A stretch of DNA of 64,000 nt from an uncultured Planktomarina sp. (GTDB lineage Bacteria; Pseudomonadota; Alphaproteobacteria; Rhodobacterales; Rhodobacteraceae): NCBI GenBank assembly GCA_905182455.1, contig CAJJBJ010000002.1, forward strand, positions 310,001 to 374,000. Reading direction: 5' to 3'. The notes below the pieces were generated by a model. The model ran no database searches, had not been told where the DNA came from, and saw only the letters and a list, made by a program, of their open reading frames with translations. Of this stretch, positions 57,063 to 64,000 are shown in pieces. Made by a program: the position numbers and the translations under genes. Within the stretch, counting starts at the first letter, position 1. Each line of letters begins with the position of its first letter.

Positions 57063-59223
57063 TTGCAAGATCCAGTGATTACGCCCGACCTTATCGCCGC
57101 ACATGGGCTGAGCCCCAAAGAATATGCGCGTATCCTCGAAATTATTGGCCGTGCGCCGTCTTTCACAGAGATGGGTATCTTCTCGGCCATGTGGAACGAG
57201 CATTGTTCGTACAAATCTTCCAAAAAATGGTTACGCACTCTGCCCACCGAAGGACCACAAGTGATTTGCGGGCCCGGTGAAAATGCTGGTGTTGTGGATA
57301 TTGGCGACGGTCAGGCTGTGATTTTCAAAATGGAAAGCCACAACCACCCAAGCTATATTGAGCCCTATCAAGGGGCTGCGACCGGTGTTGGCGGTATCTT
57401 GCGCGATGTTTTCACCATGGGTGCGCGCCCGATTGCGGCGATGAACTCCTTGTCCTTTGGCAGCCCGGACCACCCTAAGACCAAATCGTTGGTCTCTGGC
57501 GTTGTGGCCGGCGTTGGCGGTTATGGCAATTGCTTTGGCGTGCCGACCATTGGTGGCGAAGTGCGCTTTGATCCGGCCTATAATGGCAACTGTTTGGTAA
57601 ATGCTTTTGCCGCAGGCTTGGCCGATACCGATAAGATCTTTTACTCTGCCGCCTCTGGTGTTGGCATGCCGGTGGTTTACCTCGGTGCTAAAACCGGCCG
57701 TGATGGCGTCGGCGGGGCCACAATGGCCAGTGCTGAGTTTGACGACACCATCGAAGACAAGCGCCCCACCGTACAGGTTGGCGATCCTTTCACCGAAAAA
57801 CGACTGATGGAGGCAACGCTCGAGCTTATGGCCACTGGCGCTGTGGTTTCCATTCAAGACATGGGCGCTGCTGGTCTCACCTGTTCTGCCGTTGAGATGG
57901 GTGATAAGGGCAATTTGGGCGTGCGGTTGGATCTGGAAAAAGTTCCGACTCGTGAGCTGAATATGACCGCCTATGAGATGATGCTGTCCGAATCCCAAGA
58001 GCGCATGTTGATGGTGCTCAACCCTGAACTAGAAGATGTGGCCAAGGCAGTGTTTGACAAATGGGACCTCGATTTCGCGATTGTCGGTGAAACTATCGCC
58101 GAAGACCGCTTCTTGATTGTGTTGAACGGTGAGATCAAAGCCGATCTACCCCTAAAAGCCCTATCTGGTACAGCGCCAGAATATGACCGCCCATGGGTGG
58201 AAACACCGGCTGCCAAACCTCTTGGGCAATGTACCACAAATTGATGCAATTGATGGGCTGAAGATGCTGATCTCTTGCCCTAATTATTCAGCAAAGCATT
58301 GGGTTTATGAACAATACGACAGTCAAGTCATGGCCGACAGCCTGCGCACGCCTGGCTTTGGGTCCGGCATCGTGCGGGTACACGGAACGCGAAAGGCTTT
58401 GGCCTTCACCTCAGATGTGACACCACGCTATGTGGCGGCCAATCCTTTTGAGGGCGGCAAGCAAGCCGTGGCAGAAGCCTATCGCAATCTGATATCAGTA
58501 GGCTCCCTGCCCTTAGCGACGACTGACAACTTAAACTTTGGCAATCCAGAAAAACCTGAGATCATGGGGCAATTTGTAGGGGCGATCAAAGGCATCGGCG
58601 CCGCTGTTGCGGCCCTGGACATGCCAATCGTCTCGGGGAATGTATCCTTGTATAATGAAACAGATGGTTCCAGCATTCTACCAACCCCCACAATCGGCGC
58701 GGTTGGTCTGATTGCTAATGCAGATGATGCAATTTTAGGTGTGGCCCGTGACGGTCATATGGCGATTTTGATCGGTGAAACTCTTGGACATTTGGGCCAA
58801 TCAGCGCTTTTAGCTGAAGTGTTTAACCGGGTTGAGGGCGACGCCCCACCGGTGAATCTTGACGCTGAGAAAAAGCACGGCAGATTCATTTTAGAAAATG
58901 CAGCATGGGTCACGGCCTGTACCGATCTGTCAGACGGTGGATTGGCGCTGGCCGCTTTTGAGATGGCTGAAGAGGCGGGTGTCGGTGTGAGCTTAGACAC
59001 CGATGACACGGCCACGTTGTTTGGTGAAGATCAGGCGCGCTATTTGGTAGCCTGCAATTTTGATCAAGCCGAGGCTCTTATGGCTGCTGCTGGCAATGCT
59101 GCGGTTCCTGTGGCCTGCGTAGGGTCATTTGGTGGCATGACAGTGCGCTTTGGCAACTCCCAAGCAGAGCTTGCAGACCTAAGTAAGATTTTTCGCAGCA
59201 GCTTTGCCGCCGCATTGACTTGA
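57063..59223 (+). CDS. purL: Phosphoribosylformylglycinamidine synthase PurL, with one frameshift
   Basis: PurL (small type, working with PurQ and PurS) makes FGAM in purine synthesis. The first frame has [44 protein letters not shown] and [14 protein letters not shown]; it ends early at 58244 with an unrelated tail. The second frame continues [34 protein letters not shown] to [19 protein letters not shown]. Removing one base from the GGGC at 58224-58227 restores [12 protein letters not shown] and a 719-residue protein, normal length. Both halves are intact, so this is probably a sequencing error or a very recent mutation. The TTG at 57063 is chosen because AGGG lies eight bases upstream and [16 protein letters not shown] fits the family. 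Confidence 0.9.
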
Positions 59224-59276
59224 AATTATACGCGGCGCGCTCTACCTCTCTAGCTTAAGTAATTAGGAGCCAAACC

Positions 59277-59519
59277 ATGGCCATGACAGCAGTCGACATC
59301 GAGAGTCTTATCCGCGAAACCTTCACGGATGCGTTGATCACGATCACCGATCTGGCAGGCGACGGTAATCACTACGCCGCTGAAATAACCGATGCCAGCT
59401 TTGTTGGTAAAAACCGGGTGCAACAGCATCGCGCCGTTTATGCAGCTCTTAAGGGCAAAATGGATGGAGCCCATGGCGAGCTGCATGCTTTGGCGCTGAC
59501 CACAAAAACACCAGCCTAA
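59277..59519 (+). CDS. BolA/IbaG-family protein
   Basis: The 80-residue protein fits the short BolA class: IESLIRETFTDALITITDLAGDGNHYAAEITDASFVGKNRVQQHRAVYAAL, with the conserved His of the KNRVQQHR loop, and ends in HALALTTKTPA. BolA proteins pair with CGFS glutaredoxins to carry [2Fe-2S] clusters; grxD is the next gene, so the pair is expected to form that complex. TAGGAG precedes the ATG. Confidence 0.93.
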   Translation: MAMTAVDIESLIRETFTDALITITDLAGDGNHYAAEITDASFVGKNRVQQHRAVYAALKGKMDGAHGELHALALTTKTPA

Positions 59520-59769
59520 TATGTTCAGATGGGGCCCCATTGCCTATATTTCTTAGGCATTTTTGGCTATATTGTTAATCCGTACTATCTAGGCGATGCG
59601 GCATGAAAAAGGCCAAGGCCGCGGCAGCCTGCACGGTTAAGGAGATCACAAATTTGAACAGATTACTTCTCTGGCGTTGCTGGAGGTGGACATTAGGATA
59701 GTTTTCGGGTTCCAAAGGAACCATAGAAATACGCACAGTAATTTGTGCCCAAAGACAAAAGGACAAAAG

Positions 59770-60135
59770 ATGAGCGCTGAAGATCAAATCCGCGAAACAG
59801 TGACATCAAACGATGTTGTGCTGTTCATGAAAGGCACCGCTACGATGCCACAATGTGGCTTTTCGAGCCAAATTGCCGGCATCCTGAATTATATGGGTGT
59901 AGAATATAAGGACGTGAATGTTCTGGCTGATGATGGTGTGCGTCAGGGCATCAAGGAATATTCCGATTGGCCAACCATTCCGCAGCTTTATGTCAAAGGT
60001 GAATTCATTGGCGGCTGTGACATCATCCGTGATATGACCCTCAATGGTGAATTCGACGGCATGTTGTCAGAAAATGGCGTGCATTATAATAAAGACGCCG
60101 CCGAAGAAATTCGCAAAGCCAATTCGGCCGAATAA
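59770..60135 (+). CDS. grxD: Monothiol glutaredoxin, CGFS type (Grx4)
   Basis: The 121-residue protein has VLFMKGTATMPQCGFSSQIAGIL with the CGFS cluster-ligand site, the conserved TIPQLYVKGEFIGGCDI and no second active-site Cys. It binds a glutathione-ligated [2Fe-2S] cluster with BolA. The ATG at 59770 follows AAAAGGA; the frame opens earlier but that part is not conserved. The 250-nt gap before it holds no gene that I can see. Confidence 0.95.
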   Translation: MSAEDQIRETVTSNDVVLFMKGTATMPQCGFSSQIAGILNYMGVEYKDVNVLADDGVRQGIKEYSDWPTIPQLYVKGEFIGGCDIIRDMTLNGEFDGMLSENGVHYNKDAAEEIRKANSAE

Positions 60136-60164
60136 GCCGCTGAAAACTCCGATGTCCCGGTCCG

Positions 60165-60569
60165 TCATGCGACGGGCTGGGCTGCTTTCTCCTCTAGATT
60201 ATCCGCAGCAGCTTCCGCACGCGCTGACAGCTCGGCAAGGCTTTCGAGTAGTTCAGCTGGGATAACAGTCACTTCAACTTCTTTTGTTAAAGTTTTGATT
60301 CCCGGTGGAGTATCTTTTAAAATTTGGCGCATAAGTTCGATTTCCGCCTCAACCGCTTTTACCTTTTCTTCGAGCGCAATGGCCCTATCTGCCAACATCA
60401 GACCAGACATCAACAACATTTGCGCCTCTGGCATGCGGCCAGCATGGGCGACCAAAACCTGAGCTTCAGCATTCAATATAGCCCGCGCCGCTTCCAACTG
60501 GCTTTCTTCGCCGTCAGGGCAAGCAACTTTAAAGGGACGTTCCCCGATTTTAATGGTTACTTCAGGCAT
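60165..60569 (-). CDS. zapA: Cell division protein ZapA
   Basis: ZapA bundles FtsZ filaments at midcell. The 134-residue protein starts MPEVTIKIGERPFKVACPDGEESQLEAAR, the ZapA globular head, followed by LMSGLMLADRAIALEEKVKAVEAEIELM coiled coil and a Glu/Ala-rich tail. GAGGAG precedes the ATG at 60569. It overlaps the upstream coiled-coil gene by eight bases. Confidence 0.9.
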   Translation of the reverse strand: MPEVTIKIGERPFKVACPDGEESQLEAARAILNAEAQVLVAHAGRMPEAQMLLMSGLMLADRAIALEEKVKAVEAEIELMRQILKDTPPGIKTLTKEVEVTVIPAELLESLAELSARAEAAADNLEEKAAQPVA

Positions 60570-61140
60570 CCTGTAGCTCCTCACCCGCATCCGTTAAGCC
60601 CACATCAGAAAGGGCGGTTATCAATAGCTGCATTTGAGCGGCATCAGCCGCGCGCTCTGCGGTCAAACTGTCAATTTCAGCCTGTAGGCCCGCATTGATC
60701 AGCCCCGCATCCCCAACACCCTGCGCATTTACGTCGCGCAAACTTTTGTTCGAAGCCCGAAGCTGAGCGTTGGATTGAGACACTTGCGATAGCTCAAGTT
60801 CTAGAGCGTTAACCGCCTCAGCCAGATGATCACTTCGTTCCTCTGGCGCGGGCATCGGCTCAGATTGAGCCGTGCGGGCCGCTTCTAGCGCTTGGGTCAG
60901 CTCAACGAGCTGCCGGTCTTGTGCAGTCAGCTTTTTGCATGTTTCGATCAGTTCAGCCTGAATTTTCTCAAACTCCGCCTGTGCGGTCATGGTTTCTGAA
61001 TTTTCAAGACTTGCTCGGTTTGTGTCAGACCCTGCCACATCCGTGCGCCTATCAGCATTGTCAGGCAAGGCTTCTGTAGCCGCTGAAATGCGCCGTAAAG
61101 CCGCCGCAAGCCGTTGTTCTAAAGCTGAAATATCACTCAT
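60562..61140 (-). CDS. Coiled-coil hypothetical protein upstream of zapA
   Basis: The 192-residue protein starts MSDISALEQRLAAALRRIS and is nearly all heptad-rich helix: EFEKIQAELIETCKKLTAQDRQLVELTQALEAARTA and LAEAVNALELELSQVSQSNAQLRASNKSLRD. There is no signal peptide or membrane segment, so it is cytoplasmic. Overlap with zapA suggests a division-linked partner, but there is no direct evidence. GGAAGAG precedes the ATG at 61140. Confidence 0.75.
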   Translation of the reverse strand: MSDISALEQRLAAALRRISAATEALPDNADRRTDVAGSDTNRASLENSETMTAQAEFEKIQAELIETCKKLTAQDRQLVELTQALEAARTAQSEPMPAPEERSDHLAEAVNALELELSQVSQSNAQLRASNKSLRDVNAQGVGDAGLINAGLQAEIDSLTAERAADAAQMQLLITALSDVGLTDAGEELQDA

Positions 61141-61340
61141 AGCTCTTCCTTCACTCACTGCCGCGCTCAAAAGGCGCACGTCTCGAATCGGACATTGTTA
61201 TGGTTAACGTATGTGAAATTGCAGCTAAGGTCCAAGACCACAGTGGCTAAACAATTTATAAGAAATGGACTAGTTTACTTGATATTCCCTCTTCACTTGA
61301 TAGGAAGCATCAACTTTAGGCCAAATAGAAGGTTATAACC

Positions 61341-63356
61341 GTGAATCTCAAAGCTCTCGCCGCCAAGAACCCTGAACATTGGAAAAAAGCCGCGGCCATT
61401 CGTGCTCTGACGCTGGACGCCGTTGCTGCTGCCAACTCGGGACACTCCGGCATGGCCATGGGCATGGCCGATGTGGCCACTGTTCTGTTCGAAAAGCATC
61501 TTAAATTTGACGCCTCGTCGCCGCATTGGCCTGATCGTGACCGGTTTATCCTGTCTGCAGGCCACGGCTCCATGCTGCTCTATTCGTTGTTGCACCTCAC
61601 CGGCTATGCGGATATGACTCTCGAGGAGATCAAAAACTTCCGCCAATGGGGCGCCAAAACAGCGGGCCATCCAGAATATGGCCATGCCACCGGCATTGAA
61701 ACTACAACTGGCCCACTTGGCCAAGGCATTGCCAACTCAGTAGGATTTGCGATCGCGGAAGAAATTCTGCGCGCCACCTATAGCAAGAAAATCCAGAACC
61801 ATAATACCTATGTCATAGCCGGCGACGGCTGCTTGATGGAGGGGATCAGCCAAGAAGCAATTGGTCTGGCTGGGCGTCATGAGCTGGGCCACTTGATAGT
61901 GCTTTGGGATGACAACAATATCACCATCGACGGCACCGTAGAATTGTCAGATCGTACAGATCAAGTTCAACGATTCAAAGCCTCGGGCTGGCATGTGCAG
62001 GCCATTGACGGCCATGATCCTGAAGCCATTGATGCAGCCCTAAGTGCGGCGCGCAAGACCAAAAAACCCTCAATGATTGCCTGCAAAACCCACATCGCCT
62101 TGGGCCATGCGGCGCAAGACACGTCCAAAGGCCACGGCGCTTTGACCGATGTGGGACAATTGGCCGATGCTAAATCAGCCTATGGTTGGAAACACGGCGC
62201 GTTTGAAATACCCACCGATGTGAAATCCGCATGGGAAGCCATCGGCGCCCGCGGTGCCTCCGAACGCGTCGAATGGGACGCACGTTTTGCTGGACTGCCC
62301 AGCTCCCGCCAAGCTCAGTTCAACCGCGTATTTGCCGGGGAGGCTCCTAAAAAACTCGGTGTCGTTATCCGCGCTATGAAAAAAGATGCAGCGGAGACCC
62401 TGCCAAAGATGGCCACACGTTCAGCGTCAGAGAACACATTGAAAGTGGTCAACCCAGTGATGACCGAAACCGTGGGCGGCTCAGCCGATCTCACCGGATC
62501 CAACAACACAAAGACTGAAGATATGGGCATTTTTGATCCAGATAACCGGGCCGGCCGCTATATCTATTTTGGCATCCGTGAGCACGGCATGGCAGCAGCG
62601 CTGAATGGCATGGCGCTGCACGGCGGCATTCGCCCATACGGCGGCACATTTATGTGTTTCACCGACTATGCCCGCGGTGCGATGCGTCTGTCGGCTTTGA
62701 TGGGCGTTCCAACGGTTTATGTCATGACCCATGATTCCATCGGACTTGGCGAAGATGGCCCAACCCACCAACCGGTCGAGCATCTGGCAATTTCCCGCGC
62801 GACGCCAAATACTTTAGTGTTCCGCCCTGCAGATGTCACCGAAACAGCTGAAGCTTGGGAAGTGGCATTGAGCCAACCCAGAACCCCGACTGTGATGGCT
62901 CTGTCACGTCAAGGCGTGCCTGCGGTGCGTACCGAGTATAGGTCAGCAAACCTAAGCGCACGCGGCGCATATGTTTTGGTAGAAGCCACAGGCAAACGCC
63001 AAGCCATTTTGATGGCTACGGGCACTGAAGTATCCTTGGCCATGCAGGCCCACGAGATACTGGAAGCCCAAGGCATCGGCACACGGGTTGTTTCCATGCC
63101 CTGCATGGAGCTGTTTGCACAACAAAATGACGCGTACCGGAAGCGCATTTTGCCCGGTGGTCCTGTGCGTGTGGCTGTGGAAGCGGCTGTGCGTATGGGC
63201 TGGGATCAATGGCTTTTGGGCGAGCGTGGGCGCGAGGCCAAAGCAGGCTTTATCGGCATGACAGGCTTTGGCGCCTCAGCCCCTGCGGACCGCCTGTACA
63301 AAGAGTTTGGAATCACTGCTGAAGCTATCGTCGAAAAAGTGAAATCGTTGCTCTAA
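61341..63356 (+). CDS. tkt: Transketolase
   Basis: Transketolase moves two-carbon units between sugar phosphates with thiamine diphosphate. The 671-residue protein starts at GTG 61341 with AGAAGG upstream. Landmarks: [43 protein letters not shown]-binding [45 protein letters not shown] and [13 protein letters not shown]. Length is normal. It is followed by a terminator and then gap, a central-carbon pair common in Rhodobacterales. Confidence 0.97.
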   Translation: MNLKALAAKNPEHWKKAAAIRALTLDAVAAANSGHSGMAMGMADVATVLFEKHLKFDASSPHWPDRDRFILSAGHGSMLLYSLLHLTGYADMTLEEIKNFRQWGAKTAGHPEYGHATGIETTTGPLGQGIANSVGFAIAEEILRATYSKKIQNHNTYVIAGDGCLMEGISQEAIGLAGRHELGHLIVLWDDNNITIDGTVELSDRTDQVQRFKASGWHVQAIDGHDPEAIDAALSAARKTKKPSMIACKTHIALGHAAQDTSKGHGALTDVGQLADAKSAYGWKHGAFEIPTDVKSAWEAIGARGASERVEWDARFAGLPSSRQAQFNRVFAGEAPKKLGVVIRAMKKDAAETLPKMATRSASENTLKVVNPVMTETVGGSADLTGSNNTKTEDMGIFDPDNRAGRYIYFGIREHGMAAALNGMALHGGIRPYGGTFMCFTDYARGAMRLSALMGVPTVYVMTHDSIGLGEDGPTHQPVEHLAISRATPNTLVFRPADVTETAEAWEVALSQPRTPTVMALSRQGVPAVRTEYRSANLSARGAYVLVEATGKRQAILMATGTEVSLAMQAHEILEAQGIGTRVVSMPCMELFAQQNDAYRKRILPGGPVRVAVEAAVRMGWDQWLLGERGREAKAGFIGMTGFGASAPADRLYKEFGITAEAIVEKVKSLL

Positions 63357-63362
63357 AAATCC

Positions 63363-63390
63363 AAAGGCTGCGGCAATGTCGCAGCCTTTT
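63363..63390 (+). terminator. Intrinsic terminator after tkt
   Basis: AAAGGCTGCG and CGCAGCCTTT form a perfect ten-pair stem around GCAATGT, followed by T residues, seven bases after the tkt stop. It separates tkt from gap transcription. Confidence 0.9.
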
Positions 63391-63417
63391 CGTTAAGTTT
63401 CGACTCTTACACCAAAC

Positions 63418-63461
63418 TGTTACGCAAGCAGTTATCGCTAACAGAAATGTTTCCGCTAACA
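63418..63461. promoter_or_regulatory. Tandem LacI-type operator candidates before gap
   Basis: Two related imperfect palindromes, AGTTATCGCTAACA (63430-63443) and TGTTTCCGCTAACA (63448-63461), sit 18 bases apart, with a further TGTTACGC half-site at 63418-63425. They resemble the TGTTA-N4-TAACA style of LacI-family regulators of carbon metabolism (CceR-like in Rhodobacterales). This is a pattern match only. Confidence 0.55.
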
Positions 63462-63545
63462 AGCTGAAAATCAGATAGTTTTGAACTTTCTTTACCGCAC
63501 CACCCTTGTTAGGTCCTCAATAGAATCTGTTCAGGGGTGATGATC

Positions 63546-64000
63546 GTGGTTGTAAAAATTGGTATCAATGGTTTCGGCCGCATCGGTCGCTGCATCTTAG
63601 CTCATATCGTTGAAAGTAGCCGTACGGATGTGCAGGTTGTTAAGATCAACGCAACTGGTCCAATAGAAACCAGCGCCCATTTGATGCGCTACGACAGCGT
63701 TCATGGCCGCTTTGCTAGTGAAATTATCGTTGGCGACGGCACACTCGATCTTGGCCTTGGGCCGATCAAAATGTTTTCAACCTACAATCCAAACGAATTG
63801 GATTGGTCCGGAGTTGATGTGGTTTTGGAATGTACAGGCAATTTTAACGATGGTGAGACCGCAAAGGTTCACCTTGCCCAAGGAGCCAAAAAGGTTCTGA
63901 TCTCAGCACCCGCCACCAATGTAGACCGCACCATCGTTTTGGGCGCCAACGAGCATATGCTACGGCGCAGCGACACAATAATTTCTAATGGCTCTTGCAC
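63546..64000 (+). CDS. gap: Glyceraldehyde-3-phosphate dehydrogenase, N-terminal part (runs off window)
   Basis: GAPDH oxidises glyceraldehyde 3-phosphate with NAD(P). About 151 codons are visible: VVKIGINGFGRIGRCIL (nucleotide-binding), AHLMRYDSVHGRF, DVVLECTGNFNDGE, KKVLISAPA and the start of the catalytic loop SNGSC at the edge (Cys is the nucleophile; most families have SNASC). The GTG at 63546 has AGGGG eight bases upstream; an in-frame ATG at 63540 is the alternative but lies too close to that site. The divergent INATGPIETS segment places it with the roseobacter tkt-linked type rather than the main glycolytic one, on recollection. Confidence 0.92.
   Translation, partial: MVVKIGINGFGRIGRCILAHIVESSRTDVQVVKINATGPIETSAHLMRYDSVHGRFASEIIVGDGTLDLGLGPIKMFSTYNPNELDWSGVDVVLECTGNFNDGETAKVHLAQGAKKVLISAPATNVDRTIVLGANEHMLRRSDTIISNGSC

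Noticed and set aside
57231-57998. 255-codon minus-strand open frame opposite purL
   Set aside because: Antisense to the conserved first half of PurL; composition is that of a mirror frame.
57063-59223. purL read as two genuine separate subunits
   Set aside because: The first frame ends in a short unrelated tail and the second has no proper start; removing a single base gives one normal PurL.

Overview
The window is a stretch of alphaproteobacterial chromosome, almost certainly Rhodobacterales/Rhodobacteraceae (Roseobacter group). The signs are the gene orders bamA-skp-fabZ-lpxA-lpxI-lpxB, trpG-trpD-trpC-moaC-moeA-lexA-(comEC)-gltX-gltA and tkt-gap, DUF1153/SciP and CtrA remnants beside ligA, an alphaproteobacterial SOS box (direct repeat GAAC-N7-GAAC), and fused indolepyruvate ferredoxin oxidoreductase. 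Base composition looks moderate rather than GC-rich (judged by eye), and several regulatory or uptake genes are decayed. This fits a pelagic, genome-reduced roseobacter such as the RCA/Planktomarina type, but the species assignment is inference.

Layout. 1-1.8 kb: ligA (cut by the window edge), a wrecked ctrA and a decaying sciP. 1.8-15.6 kb: mnmA, then a long minus-strand envelope operon (pyrH, frr, uppS, cdsA, dxr, rseP, bamA, skp, fabZ, lpxA, lpxI, lpxB) covering isoprenoid and phospholipid precursors, outer-membrane protein assembly and lipid A; miaA diverges from pyrH. 15.8-22.4 kb: a four-gene peptide-type ABC importer with a Tat substrate-binding protein, two permeases (one enlarged) and a fused double ATPase. 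22.6-28.8 kb: ssb, aroB, aroK, two conserved envelope proteins, xerD and a CBS/DUF21 membrane protein. 29-34.8 kb: an IalB-like protein, a KAS-ACP-lpxD operon, an L,D-transpeptidase and a DUF882 peptidase-like protein. 35-38 kb: tRNA-Arg(CCG), an unexplained stretch of about 790 nt, a Stealth-type sugar phosphotransferase and a YibQ-like deacetylase.

38-46.5 kb: trpGDC-moaC-moeA, lexA with its SOS box, a wrecked comEC, gltX and gltA. 46.5-52.3 kb: a frameshifted paaG-like gene, cytochrome c maturation genes ccmH/ccmF/ccmE, argC and murI. 52.3-57 kb: indolepyruvate ferredoxin oxidoreductase, a divergent LysR regulator closely resembling LsrB/VtlR, and just after it a probable AbcR-like small RNA with a LysR-type palindrome at its front and a strong terminator. 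57-64 kb: purL (one frameshift), a bolA-like gene, a CGFS monothiol glutaredoxin, zapA with a coiled-coil partner gene, tkt and the beginning of gap.

Most of the window is ordinary housekeeping. The most notable points are the coordinated decay of ctrA, sciP and comEC, all linked in Rhodobacterales to gene-transfer-agent and DNA-uptake control, next to an intact lexA; and the LsrB-AbcR-like regulator/sRNA pair. Two single-base frameshifts (paaG, purL) lie in otherwise well-conserved genes and may be sequencing errors.
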